A stretch of 64,000 bases of DNA from NCBI GenBank assembly GCA_963922565.1, contig CAWUIQ010000011.1:27861-91860 (forward strand). Direction: 5' to 3'. The position numbers and the translations under genes are program-made. The number at the start of each line of letters is the position of its first letter. The first letter of the stretch is position 1. Below are positions 16,437 through 25,378 of the stretch, one piece after another. The notes under the pieces are model-generated. The model was not told the origin of the DNA. It did not search any database and worked only from the letters and a program-made list of their open reading frames with translations. The DNA comes from JBCBKL01 sp963922565. Lineage in GTDB: Bacteria > Pseudomonadota > Alphaproteobacteria > Rhodobacterales > Rhodobacteraceae.

Positions 16437-16730
16437 ATGAGCGAACAAGAGGATGTCAAGGATCCGGCAGCCGACGTCAGCAACCCATTCACGTCAGTGC
16501 CGATCGAAATAAACGTCTCGGTTGGGCGTGCGCGGCCGTTGGTGCGCGATCTGGTGACACTGGGCACCAATGCCGTACTCACGCTGGACAAGCGGGTCGA
16601 TGATCCGGTGGATCTCTTTGTTGGGGACAAACTGATCGCGCGGGGTGTCCTTGAGGAAGCCGAAGGCGCAGATGACGGCAAGCTGGTTGTTCGTCTGGTG
16701 GAAGTCCTCGATCTGTCAAAGCATCTCTAG
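16437..16730 (+). CDS. fliN: Flagellar motor switch protein FliN
   Basis: A 97-residue SpoA-domain protein: a short acidic N-terminus, then VPIEINVSVGRARPLVRDLV, LDKRVDDPVDLFVGDKLIARG and KLVVRLVEVLDL. FliN forms the bottom of the C-ring with FliM and sets rotation direction. ATG at 16437 was chosen for AAGGAG seven bases before it; an in-frame extension to 16377 runs inside fliH. No fliM is adjacent. The gene is four bases after fliH and 12 before fliP. Confidence 0.94.
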   Translation: MSEQEDVKDPAADVSNPFTSVPIEINVSVGRARPLVRDLVTLGTNAVLTLDKRVDDPVDLFVGDKLIARGVLEEAEGADDGKLVVRLVEVLDLSKHL

Positions 16731-16742
16731 GACGCTCCGTTG

Positions 16743-17465
16743 ATGCGTCTCGCGCTCCTCTTGCTTGCTCTCGGCGTGATGCCAAACCTCCTGTTCGCAC
16801 AGGATTTTTCGGTCTCATTTGGCGACGACTCTTCGCTCAGCGCCCGGACGTTGCAACTTTTCGCCCTGATCACCGTGCTCAGCCTCGCCCCCGGGCTCGC
16901 GATCATGATCACCTGTTTTCCATTCATCGTGACGGTCCTTGCCATTTTGCGGCAGGCGCTCGGGCTGCAGCAATCACCGCCCAACATGCTGATCGTGAGC
17001 CTCGCGCTCTTTCTTACCTATTTCGTGATGGAGCCGGTATTCACTGCGGCCTGGAACGATGGGCTAAAGCCCCTGACCGATGAACAGATCGAGGTCGAAG
17101 AAGCATTCGAACGCACACTCGGGCCTTTCCGCATATTCATGGCGGCCCGGGTTGATGCGGATACATTCGTGGCCATGGCGGATTTGCGGCCCGATACGGT
17201 CGGGCTCGAGCCGGCGGCCGATGCGCCCTTGTCCGTCCTGATCCCAAGCTTCATGCTGTCCGAGATTTCACGCGCGTTTCAGGTTGGCTTCCTGGTCTTC
17301 CTTCCATTCCTGATCATCGACCTTGTCGTCGCCGCCGTCCTGATGTCGATGGGGATGATGATGGTCCCGCCTGCCATTGTTTCTTTGCCGTTCAAGCTGG
17401 CATTCTTCGTGGTGGCCGATGGCTGGAGCCTGATAGCGGGCAGCCTGGTCCGCAGCTACTTCTAG
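16743..17465 (+). CDS. fliP: Flagellar export gate protein FliP
   Basis: A 240-residue protein with a cleavable signal peptide (residues 1-19), then membrane helices including SLAPGLAIMITCFPFIVTVLAILRQALGLQQSPPNMLIVSLALFLTYFVMEP (about 43-95, cited by position) and the C-terminal FLPFLIIDLVVAAVLMSMG typical of FliP. It assembles the export gate with FliQ and FliR. ATG at 16743; an in-frame TTG three bases upstream is less likely. It ends the fliF run; a 236-bp spacer without a recognisable gene separates it from the convergent flgI. Confidence 0.96.
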   Translation: MRLALLLLALGVMPNLLFAQDFSVSFGDDSSLSARTLQLFALITVLSLAPGLAIMITCFPFIVTVLAILRQALGLQQSPPNMLIVSLALFLTYFVMEPVFTAAWNDGLKPLTDEQIEVEEAFERTLGPFRIFMAARVDADTFVAMADLRPDTVGLEPAADAPLSVLIPSFMLSEISRAFQVGFLVFLPFLIIDLVVAAVLMSMGMMMVPPAIVSLPFKLAFFVVADGWSLIAGSLVRSYF

Positions 17466-17701
17466 GTTCGCCGAGGTCGCGCCTTCCATCGACTGACGCT
17501 TTGCCGCTCCGCGGCGTGCCGGGCTCCAACCCTGCTGCCGCATCACGGTCGGCGAAATGGCGGTTCAAGAAACCTAACGGGCTGCTCAGCAGGGTCGATC
17601 GACGTCAGGTACAAGCTACGCGACAGGTGCGGTGCGGGCGAGGACAAGCGCGGACCTGTGTGGCAGCGGTCGGCTCTGTTTATCGAGTGAGCAAGCGTCG
17701 A

Positions 17702-18802
17702 TCAGCGAACCACAAACTCGGCATGCAGTGCGCCGGCGGCCTTGATGCTCTTGAGAATGTCGATCATGTCGCGCGGCGAGACGCCCAAGGCGTTCAGCCC
17801 AGCAATCACCTCGGACAGCGAGGCACCTTCCCTGATCTCGGCAAGGCCCGTGCCTTCCTCCTCCTCGATCTGGGCATTCGTACGGGGCACCACCACCGTT
17901 TCACCCTCGGCAAACGGATTGGGCTGAACGACAAGCGGTGCTTCCTCCACGCGCAAGGTCAGGTTTCCCTGGGATACCGCGACCCTCGAAATCCGAACAT
18001 CCTCACCCATAACGATCGTGCCGGACCGTTGATCAACGACCACCCGCGCCTTTCGTTCGGGTTCAACTACGATGTTCTCGATCTGGCCAAGGGCGTGAGC
18101 GACGGAGCGTGCGCCTGTATTCGGGATGTCGAGCGATACGGTGCCCGAATCCAGCATCAGCGCGACTGGACGCCGGAATTCTTCGTTGATGGCCGCCTCG
18201 ATCCGGGCGGCCGTCGTGAAATCCGCATCCCTCAGGGCCAGCCGAAGGTCGGTCAGGTCATCAAGACGAAAGTCGATTTCCCGCTCGATCCGGGCTCCAG
18301 ACGGGATCACCCCGGATGTGGGCACACCCTGGGTCACATTCGCCCCGTCCCCCTCCGCAGCAACACCACCCGCGATGATCGTCCCTTGGGAAACGGCATA
18401 AATCTCACCATCAGCGGCGTTGAGCGGGGTCATGACCAACGTACCGCCAAGCAGACTTTTTGCATCGCCGATGGCGGAAACCGTCACATCGATTTGCGAT
18501 CCAGCCCGGGCAAACGGAGGCAGGCTGGCCGTCACGAACACCGCCGCAACGTTCTTGGGGCGAAACTGTTCGCCGGTCACGTTGACGCCCAGCCGCTCGA
18601 GAATATTGGTCATGATCTCTTCGGTGAAGGGCGCGTTGCGAAGCCCGTCTCCGGTTCCGTTCAGACCAACAACAAGGCCATAGCCGACAAGGTCGTTGCC
18701 ACGGACGCCATCAAACTCGACCAGATCCTTGATTCGCACCGGGCCCGCCAAGGCGGAAGAGGACAGAAAAAAGATCGCTAGCAACAGCCGGATAAATGTC
18801 AT
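17702..18802 (-). CDS. flgI: Flagellar P-ring protein FlgI
   Basis: A 366-residue periplasmic P-ring protein: signal peptide to about residue 19, then VRIKDLVEFDGVRGNDLVGYGLVVGLNGTGD, FTEEIMTNILERLGVNV and ILKSIKAAGALHAEFVVR at the C-terminus, all FlgI hallmarks (the first spans about residues 22-52). It needs the chaperone FlgA, encoded in the flgB operon of this window. It overlaps flgL by four bases and ends the hook operon. Confidence 0.97.
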   Translation of the reverse strand: MTFIRLLLAIFFLSSSALAGPVRIKDLVEFDGVRGNDLVGYGLVVGLNGTGDGLRNAPFTEEIMTNILERLGVNVTGEQFRPKNVAAVFVTASLPPFARAGSQIDVTVSAIGDAKSLLGGTLVMTPLNAADGEIYAVSQGTIIAGGVAAEGDGANVTQGVPTSGVIPSGARIEREIDFRLDDLTDLRLALRDADFTTAARIEAAINEEFRRPVALMLDSGTVSLDIPNTGARSVAHALGQIENIVVEPERKARVVVDQRSGTIVMGEDVRISRVAVSQGNLTLRVEEAPLVVQPNPFAEGETVVVPRTNAQIEEEEGTGLAEIREGASLSEVIAGLNALGVSPRDMIDILKSIKAAGALHAEFVVR

Positions 18803-19806
18803 CGCAGGAAGTTCACCAGTTTGAGGTTCGACATGCGGACGGTGACGGAATAGAGGCTTTCGAGTTGAAATTGTGCCTCTTCAAGGCGCGTCGCCGTCTC
18901 GTAAGGATCCGCCCCGAGCAAGGCGCTTTTCGCGATCTCCAAAGAACTCTGATGAGCCGCGTTTCTGGTCTTGATCTCTTCGATCCGCTCTTCGGTGGCA
19001 CCCAACAGACCTCGCACGCGGATGATGTCATCTTGCGACGCGAGCAGGGACCCGGCAGTTGCCGTAATAATCTCGGACTTGTCCGCCGTCGAAAGCGCAA
19101 AGGTGGGATCATCCGCCAGCGCAGCCAGCGCTGTTGTCCGCAGAACATCGCGGAAAACCTGATCGTCCGCCTTGATCTCGACCCTGACCCGCTCGGTTTC
19201 GGACAGGGTCATCGGCGCCAGGCTGTTGCCGGAACCCTGATAGGCCACGGCGGCGAACCCGGCAGGATCATCGAACCAAGCGGTGACGGCGGCATCCAGA
19301 TCAGCCGCCGTGGTCGCGCCAGCCGCGACAATCCTCAGCTCTGCCAACAGATCATCGGACGAGATCAAGGGCGTGGTGTTCGCCGCCGCGCCGGCAAAGA
19401 GGCTCCGCCCGGCCGCTTCACCGTTCAAAAGCGAGACCATGACGTTAAGCTCGTCGCGCGCCTGTTCGGCCAGGTCATCAAGGTTCGCGCTGCTTTGCCC
19501 GGTCAGCGAGCTGTAGAGCCGGCTCGAGAATTCGGCGCTGGTGTCCTGAAAACTGCCGAGCGTTTGCTGCATCACCGCTGTGAATTGTGCGGCCTCGGTC
19601 GTGCTGATGTCGAAACTGCCGAGGCTGCGCATGTCGCGCTCGATTTCCGTAAGATAGCCCACATTACCGCCGAGCACCGCCTTGGTATCGGCAACCATGC
19701 CAGACGACAATTCCTGCGTCAGCCGGTCGATATTCTGCTTTGTCTCAGTTGTTCTGCGACGCAGCATGTAGAAATTGGCGAGATCGCCGACAGAGGATGC
19801 GTTCAT
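18799..19806 (-). CDS. flgL: Hook-filament junction protein FlgL
   Basis: A 335-residue flagellin-like axial protein with N-terminal MLRRRTTETKQNIDRLTQEL and C-terminal helices (EERIEEIKTRNAAHQSSLEI) as in FlgL/HAP3. It joins the hook-side junction protein FlgK to the filament. It overlaps flgK by one base and flgI by four. The middle of the protein is poorly conserved, as is normal. FlgL rather than flagellin is supported by the flgE-flgK-flgL order. Confidence 0.9.
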   Translation of the reverse strand: MNASSVGDLANFYMLRRRTTETKQNIDRLTQELSSGMVADTKAVLGGNVGYLTEIERDMRSLGSFDISTTEAAQFTAVMQQTLGSFQDTSAEFSSRLYSSLTGQSSANLDDLAEQARDELNVMVSLLNGEAAGRSLFAGAAANTTPLISSDDLLAELRIVAAGATTAADLDAAVTAWFDDPAGFAAVAYQGSGNSLAPMTLSETERVRVEIKADDQVFRDVLRTTALAALADDPTFALSTADKSEIITATAGSLLASQDDIIRVRGLLGATEERIEEIKTRNAAHQSSLEIAKSALLGADPYETATRLEEAQFQLESLYSVTVRMSNLKLVNFLR

Positions 19807-21254
19807 TATCTGATACTCAATAATTGCTCGAGCATTTCATTCGCAGCTTCGATCACCCGCGCGTTTGCCGCATAGGCGTTCTCGATCAAAACCAGGCGTT
19901 GGATTTCGGCGTCGCTGTCGACGCCCAGCTCGGCCTCGCGTTCGCGCAGCTCGTTCAACTGGGTCGAGGCGAAACTGAGCTTCTTGTCGGAGTTCAGACG
20001 TTTTGACGTCAGCAGGGAATTCATCGTGGCATTCAGCTCTGAGAATGAGAAGCTGCCGGGCCCGAAATCGCCCGAGGACGGCGATCCTTCAGTATTTAGC
20101 GCATCCCCCAGCGCCTGCAGAATGCGGGCGTCGCCTTCGTCGCCGGGAGCTGTTGCACCCAACCCGTCCCTCAACCGCCAAGCCTCGCCGCCCTGATGCG
20201 GATCAGCAAGGCTATTGAGTGAGATACGAGAGGCAATTCCAGCCTCGTCAAGCGGATCGAATGCGTTTCCGAGATCTGTGAACAAGCCGGGATCGCCTGG
20301 TGCAAGGGTTGGATCGACCGCGGGATCCTGAAAGCGTTCAATCAGATCGCGGGCGACCGCATCGAGCTGGTTCTGGGCTTCTACGCCCAGAGAGTCTCGG
20401 ATCTCGAACTGGGCAGCGAGGGTTCCGCCGCGCAGTGGGCTTCGATCAGCGGACACGTCAACGCTGACACCGTTAATCGACAACCCCGAGAGTGCGCCCC
20501 CTTCGATCGTCATGTAGGGAGAGACCTGTTGAACGGACTCGAATTCGAGTGTCGCGGCTTTGCCGTCAAGCAGCAGCGCGCCCCCTTTGGAATAAAGGGC
20601 AACTCCACCGACGTCGCGGGGCAGGATTTGCAGCGGAACCATCTCGTTGATCTCATCAATCACGTTTTGGCGCTGATCGATAAGGGCAGAGGTGTCCTGC
20701 CCATTGACCGTGAAGGATGCGATCTTGATGTTGAGTGACCGGACCTGCTCCAACGATGCGTTCAACTGGTCGACCTGCATCCCGATTTGACGGTCAGCCT
20801 GCGAGCGCGCCGTCTGGATCTCTCTCGATGCGTTATTGAGCCCATTGGCCAGGTCGCGGGCAGCATCCGCCGTGGTTGACAGGCGCTCTGTCGCCTCCGG
20901 CCTGCTCGACGCAGTGATGAGCGATCCTTCGAACTCGGCGATCATGGCAGACAGCGATCCGGCTTCGTCAGGCGTCCCGAAAGACGTCTCCATCCGGTTA
21001 AGAAACGTATTGAGTGTGGATTTGTTGCCGTGTTCCGCCTGGGCCGCGCGTCGGTCGGACAACAGTTGCGGGTCCGAGTTCCGGACGACGCCGTCGACCG
21101 TCACCCCGCCCAGCCGGGACGCACTTTGCGCCAGCTCACGAACGCCGTAGCCAGGCGTCGTGGCATTGGCGAGGTTGGATGATACGACCTGGGTCGCCCG
21201 CGACGCCGCCTTGAGGCCAGTCAGGGCACTGTTGATTGCACTCGATATCGTCAT
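19806..21254 (-). CDS. flgK: Hook-filament junction protein FlgK
   Basis: A 482-residue axial protein. N-terminus: SALTGLKAASRATQVVSSNL then ANATTPGYGVRELAQ, the rod/hook signature in its FlgK form. C-terminus: LVLIENAYAANARVIEAANE then MLEQLLSIR. HAP1/FlgK is the first hook-filament junction protein. The length is at the short end for the family. It lies between flgE and flgL in the hook operon. Confidence 0.93.
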   Translation of the reverse strand: MTISSAINSALTGLKAASRATQVVSSNLANATTPGYGVRELAQSASRLGGVTVDGVVRNSDPQLLSDRRAAQAEHGNKSTLNTFLNRMETSFGTPDEAGSLSAMIAEFEGSLITASSRPEATERLSTTADAARDLANGLNNASREIQTARSQADRQIGMQVDQLNASLEQVRSLNIKIASFTVNGQDTSALIDQRQNVIDEINEMVPLQILPRDVGGVALYSKGGALLLDGKAATLEFESVQQVSPYMTIEGGALSGLSINGVSVDVSADRSPLRGGTLAAQFEIRDSLGVEAQNQLDAVARDLIERFQDPAVDPTLAPGDPGLFTDLGNAFDPLDEAGIASRISLNSLADPHQGGEAWRLRDGLGATAPGDEGDARILQALGDALNTEGSPSSGDFGPGSFSFSELNATMNSLLTSKRLNSDKKLSFASTQLNELREREAELGVDSDAEIQRLVLIENAYAANARVIEAANEMLEQLLSIR

Positions 21255-21284
21255 CTCACCCTCGCCGAACTAGTGGCTTGCTGA

Positions 21285-22586
21285 TTACCGTTTGATGTTC
21301 GTGGTTTCCTGAAGCATCTCGTCGACGGTCTGGATCACCTTCGCGTTCGACGAATAGGCTCGCTGGGTCTGGATCATCGCTGTAAGCTCACCAGCGACGT
21401 CGACCGAGGATTCCTCGCGTGCGAATGAAACCACGTCACCAGTCGGCCCGTCGCCCGCATCCCAAAGGAAATAGCTGCCGCTTTCGGGTGACGGCAAATA
21501 TGTCTGGTCATCCAGCGCAAACATGCCATTCGGGTTAGGGAGATCGACCAGTGGAACCTGGTAGATCACGCGCGAAATACCGGTATCGAAGAGCGCGCGG
21601 ATGTATCCGTTTGCATCGACGTCAATGCCGGAGATGTTACCCGCCGGCGATCCGTCCTTAGTGATCGAAACCGGCGCGAAGCTGTAAGAAAGCTGGGTCA
21701 TCCCGCTCTTGTCGCCGGGAACACCGATATCGATCTCGATCGGACCGCTATCGGCTGTGACCAACACCGTTCCGGTCGCCGGATCATAGGCGCCGCCACT
21801 CACCGTGGTGACTGTTGCCAAAGTCCCGCCCCCGGTGCGGGTGTCGCTGAATGTCATGACGTATTCGCCGATGACCGCGCCGCCGCTGGCCGAGTCCGAC
21901 AGCGTCATCGTCCATTCGTTCGATGATCCCGTTGCCGGGACCGTCGGTGTGAACGTCACATCGATATTCTCGGACGTCCCGAGGTTGTTGAAGTATTCAA
22001 CCGACAGCGAATGCGGCAGACCAGCGCTCGACGCATCCGTGTCCGTCGCCGGCAGGTTCACACCAATGTTCATCTTGGTCGTCGGCTGGCCAGAAAACTC
22101 GTTCACGTTGATGCGGATCGGCTCAAGCCCGGCTGCGGTGTCACGGGAAAAGCTGGCCACGGTCCCGTCGGGATCGGCAGGCCAGCCCATCAGATAGAGA
22201 CCATTCTCGGTCGACAGGTATCCATCGGCATTGGTCCGGAACGAACCCGTCGTCGTGAGATGCATCTGGATTTCGCCGTTATCGACCTCAACCTCGGCGG
22301 CTTGGGCAACCGGCAGCATGCCACGCCCGCTGACCGCCAGATCGGTCGCATTGCCCGTCGCGACGAGAGAGCCGCCCTGATCGATCATGCGCGTGGTGGT
22401 CGCCCGCACGCCACCGGCTGAATAGCTCGCGCCCGATGATGCCGCGACCATCGAATGAAAGTCGGTCTCTACCCGTTTGTATCCGTAGGTCGAAGAATTC
22501 GCCACGTTGTCGGCGATCGAGGCCAGCCGTGTCGCGTTCGACTGCAATCCGGCAACACCCGCATTCAGCGACGAGGAAATAGTCAT
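21285..22586 (-). CDS. flgE: Flagellar hook protein FlgE
   Basis: A 433-residue hook protein: N-terminal SLNAGVAGLQSNATRLASIA then DNVANSSTYGYKRVETDF, a central FlgE insertion domain, and C-terminal TAMIQTQRAYSSNAKVIQTV. It polymerises into the universal joint outside the outer membrane. ATG at 22586 is preferred over an in-frame TTG eight codons earlier; an AAAGG lies seven bases before it. It is the first gene of flgE-flgK-flgL-flgI and has a CtrA-like box about 60 bases upstream. Confidence 0.93.
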   Translation of the reverse strand: MTISSSLNAGVAGLQSNATRLASIADNVANSSTYGYKRVETDFHSMVAASSGASYSAGGVRATTTRMIDQGGSLVATGNATDLAVSGRGMLPVAQAAEVEVDNGEIQMHLTTTGSFRTNADGYLSTENGLYLMGWPADPDGTVASFSRDTAAGLEPIRINVNEFSGQPTTKMNIGVNLPATDTDASSAGLPHSLSVEYFNNLGTSENIDVTFTPTVPATGSSNEWTMTLSDSASGGAVIGEYVMTFSDTRTGGGTLATVTTVSGGAYDPATGTVLVTADSGPIEIDIGVPGDKSGMTQLSYSFAPVSITKDGSPAGNISGIDVDANGYIRALFDTGISRVIYQVPLVDLPNPNGMFALDDQTYLPSPESGSYFLWDAGDGPTGDVVSFAREESSVDVAGELTAMIQTQRAYSSNAKVIQTVDEMLQETTNIKR

Positions 22587-22642
22587 GAACAAGCCTTTCT
22601 GCTGTATCAACCCGCGTTGATCGAACAGTTAGGCCCGCCGAC

Positions 22643-22657
22643 TTAACGACGCGCTAA
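22643..22657. promoter_or_regulatory. Candidate CtrA box upstream of flgE
   Basis: TTAA-N7-CTAA (TTAG-N7-TTAA on the flgE strand), one mismatch from the CtrA consensus, 57 bp before the flgE start in the flgE-motB spacer. By eye only. Confidence 0.45.
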
Positions 22658-22681
22658 CAGATAAAATGCGCTTCAATTCCC

Positions 22682-23521
22682 TCAGCGGCGCAGCAGAACG
22701 ATCTCGATACGACTGTTCCTCACCGCCATCGGGTCCGAATTGGCCGGTTCGCGATCAGCATAGCCGGTCACCCGCTGAACCCGGGAAGGCTCCAGACCAG
22801 ACCGTTCCAAAAGCTTCCGCATCGCGGTCGCCCGGTCCGCCGACAAATCCCAGGCCGACTGATCGGCCAAGACAACCGGCCGTGCTGGGACATGACCGGC
22901 AATCGCAAATTGATTCGTAACAGGGCGCGTCGTCTCAACGATCAGGCCGGTCAGGCGGCGCAGCAATGCTGTGGGTCGCACACCACCTTCTTCGAATATT
23001 TCGGCACCGGGACGCGAGAAGATTTCAATGATCAAACCCTCATCCGTGACCCGCGTTATGATGTTCTCGAGATCATTCTCGAGCACCTTGGATTCGCCGC
23101 CCTTGCCAAGAAGTCTGGCCTCGACCGATTTAAAGTCTTCGTCGGCCTTGCCGTCGTCATCGCCATTGTCGCTTGTTCCGGTTTCGCCGCGGGCCTTGTT
23201 GGACTCGGTTGGCCGTTGGGCGGACGCGCCCGTTCCGTTCTGGGGCAGCGTCTCTTCACTGAACACGCTCTTGCCGCCAAAGGACCCGTCGCCACCGCCG
23301 GACACGCGGTTTATCGGGATCGTCGGCGAGAAATAGTCCGCAATCCCCTTGCGTTGTTTTTCAGTTGTCGCGTTCAGCAGCCACATCAGCATGAAGAAGG
23401 CCATCATCGCGGTCACAAAGTCCGCATAGGCCACTTTCCAGGCACCGCCGTGATGCCCATCACCGCCGCCCTTCTTCTTGCGCTTGATAATAATTGGCTG
23501 CGCGTTGGACTGCGCCCCCAT
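22682..23521 (-). CDS. motB: Flagellar stator protein MotB
   Basis: A 279-residue protein with the MotB signature AWKVAYADFVTAMMAFFMLM at residues 27-46, including the ion-binding Asp34 at the head of its single membrane helix. The C-terminal OmpA-like peptidoglycan-binding domain ends NSRIEIVLLRR. It anchors the MotA/B stator to the wall. ATG at 23521 follows GAGGTG; an in-frame start five codons earlier is less likely. It is monocistronic and far from motA, with its own CtrA-like box. Confidence 0.96.
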   Translation of the reverse strand: MGAQSNAQPIIIKRKKKGGGDGHHGGAWKVAYADFVTAMMAFFMLMWLLNATTEKQRKGIADYFSPTIPINRVSGGGDGSFGGKSVFSEETLPQNGTGASAQRPTESNKARGETGTSDNGDDDGKADEDFKSVEARLLGKGGESKVLENDLENIITRVTDEGLIIEIFSRPGAEIFEEGGVRPTALLRRLTGLIVETTRPVTNQFAIAGHVPARPVVLADQSAWDLSADRATAMRKLLERSGLEPSRVQRVTGYADREPANSDPMAVRNSRIEIVLLRR

Positions 23522-23566
23522 AACCACACCTCTCATTCACCCGCCTTCGGGTGTAGGGCCGCGCGA

Positions 23567-23581
23567 TTACTCTGCCGTTAA
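23567..23581. promoter_or_regulatory. Candidate CtrA box upstream of motB
   Basis: TTAC-N7-TTAA, one mismatch from TTAA-N7-TTAA, about 45 bp before the motB start in the 79-bp spacer to trhO. By eye only. Confidence 0.42.
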
Positions 23582-23600
23582 CAATTGCAATTTTAGGGGA

Positions 23601-24527
23601 TTAGCGCCCTGCGCGCTTGCCCGACGTGGGGCCCATATGCAGCTCACCCCGCGCCTTTGACAGCGCGATCTGCTTTTGCCGTTCCCGGAACCGGGCCTTG
23701 TCGGCCTCGTCAGTCTCGTCGATGCATTGATGACAGCTGACGCCCTGTTCGAATTCGGGGCGTTGTGTGTCGGTCGGCAACAGCGGCCTGCGACAGGCAT
23801 GACAAAGAACGTGCGGGCCTTCCCTAAGGCCGTGGCCAACGCTGACACGCGCATCGAACACGAAACACTCGCCGTTCCATGTGCTGTCATCTTCAGGCAC
23901 CTCCTCGAGGTATTTCAGGATGCCGCCTTTCAGGTGATAGACATCCTCGACGCCCTGGCTCAGCAGATAATTTGTTGATTTCTCACAGCGAATTCCGCCG
24001 GTGCAGAACATGGCGATGCGCTTGTTGTGAAAGCGGTCCTTGTTGGCCTCCCACCAGGCGGGAAACTCACCAAAGCTCTGGGTCTCGGGATCGATTGCAC
24101 CGTCAAAAGTCCCGATCGCAACCTCGTAATCGTTGCGGGTATCGATGACGGCGACATCGGGGCTTTGGATAAGCTCGTTCCAGTCCGCCGCCTCGACATA
24201 GTGCCCGACCCGCGCGCGCGGGTCGACATTGGGCTGGCCCATCGTCACGATCTCTTTCTTGAGGCGGACCTTCATACGGTTGAACGGCGGCGTTTCGCTC
24301 TGCGCTTCCTTCCAATCAAGATCCGCGCAGCCCGGCAAGGCGCGGATATGGGTCAGAACCTTGTCGATGCCGCCACGTGGTCCCGCGATCGTCCCGTTGA
24401 TGCCCTCGTGGGCCAGCAACAACGTCCCCTGAACGCCCTCGGCACAACAAAGCGCGGCCAGGGGGCCCTTGATGGCCGCCGGGTCTTCAAAGCGGGTGAA
24501 GTGATAAAGGGCTGCGATCGTGTACAT
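23601..24527 (-). CDS. trhO: tRNA uridine-34 hydroxylase TrhO (rhodanese-like)
   Basis: A 308-residue YceA/TrhO protein. N-terminal acylphosphatase-like domain (HEGINGTIAGPRGGIDKVL), then a rhodanese domain with VIDTRNDYEVAIGTFDGAID and the active-site loop MFCTGGIRCEKS, and a Cys-rich C-terminus (CHACRRPL, SCHQCID). TrhO makes 5-hydroxyuridine at the wobble position of certain tRNAs using oxygen. ATG at 24527 begins the family's MYTIAALYHF start; the longer open frame overlaps pncA and was discarded. Divergent from pncA. Confidence 0.93.
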   Translation of the reverse strand: MYTIAALYHFTRFEDPAAIKGPLAALCCAEGVQGTLLLAHEGINGTIAGPRGGIDKVLTHIRALPGCADLDWKEAQSETPPFNRMKVRLKKEIVTMGQPNVDPRARVGHYVEAADWNELIQSPDVAVIDTRNDYEVAIGTFDGAIDPETQSFGEFPAWWEANKDRFHNKRIAMFCTGGIRCEKSTNYLLSQGVEDVYHLKGGILKYLEEVPEDDSTWNGECFVFDARVSVGHGLREGPHVLCHACRRPLLPTDTQRPEFEQGVSCHQCIDETDEADKARFRERQKQIALSKARGELHMGPTSGKRAGR

Positions 24528-24624
24528 GGCCTGCCATCTACGCAGAGGAACGGCCCCATTCAAGCCATCGCGTTGACGGCAGATAGCCATACCCTTACGC
24601 AGAGTCTCAGCAGCGGAGGCCCCA

Positions 24625-25224
24625 ATGACCCAAGCCCTCATCGTCATCGACGTCCAGAATGATTTCTGTCCCGGTGGAGCACTCGCAGTTCCAGAGGGCG
24701 ACCAGATCGTACCAGGGATTAACGCGCTCATGGCTGACTTTTCCGCCGTGATCCTGACGCAGGACTGGCACCCGGCCGGGCATTCTTCGTTCGCCTCGTC
24801 GCATGCGGGCAAGAACCCCTACGACATGACCGAAATGTCATATGGGCCGCAGGTCTTGTGGCCCGATCACTGCATCCAGGGAACGGACGGAGCAGCCTTT
24901 CACCCGGAACTCAACACCGACCGGTCGGATCTGATCATCCGCAAGGGCTATAACCCGGCGATCGACAGCTATTCGGCGTTCTTCGAAAACGACCACAAGA
25001 CGCCGACGGGGCTGGAAGGGTATCTCAAGACGCGCGGGATCTCAGAGCTCACAATGGTCGGGATCGCCACCGATTTCTGTGTGAATTTCTCCGCAGTGGA
25101 CGCCGCCAGGCTGGGGTTCGGGGTGAAGGTGCGTCAGGATCTATGCCGGGCCATCGATCTCGATGGATCGCTGGGCGCAGCGCATCAGGGGATGCAGGCC
25201 GCGGGTGTCGCGCTCGAAGGCTGA
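24625..25224 (+). CDS. pncA: Nicotinamidase PncA
   Basis: A 199-residue isochorismatase-fold hydrolase that turns nicotinamide into nicotinate for NAD salvage. The catalytic triad is visible: Asp9 (VIDVQNDFCPGG), Lys107 (IIRKGYNP) and Cys152 (ATDFCVN). Metal-site residues Asp47 and His49 (QDWHPAGHSSF) are also present. Length is typical. It is followed 154 bases later, on the same strand, by pncB, which uses its product, so the two form a salvage pair. Confidence 0.95.
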   Translation: MTQALIVIDVQNDFCPGGALAVPEGDQIVPGINALMADFSAVILTQDWHPAGHSSFASSHAGKNPYDMTEMSYGPQVLWPDHCIQGTDGAAFHPELNTDRSDLIIRKGYNPAIDSYSAFFENDHKTPTGLEGYLKTRGISELTMVGIATDFCVNFSAVDAARLGFGVKVRQDLCRAIDLDGSLGAAHQGMQAAGVALEG

Positions 25225-25378
25225 GATACCGCCACCAAACCCTGATCACAGCCCTCGCTGATTCCAGCCGCCGCGGCCCCCATTCCCAAACCGGCCCTTG
25301 CCCCTGCCGTGACCCCTTGGCACAAAGCGCAGGCCGCAAAATGAACGCCATGGGCGACGTCAAACCGGAGGTGTGCGG

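Noticed and set aside
17501..18781. Long plus-strand open frame of 426 codons
   Set aside because: It is antisense to flgI, whose product is a textbook P-ring protein; the plus-strand peptide is Arg/His-rich and shows no family.
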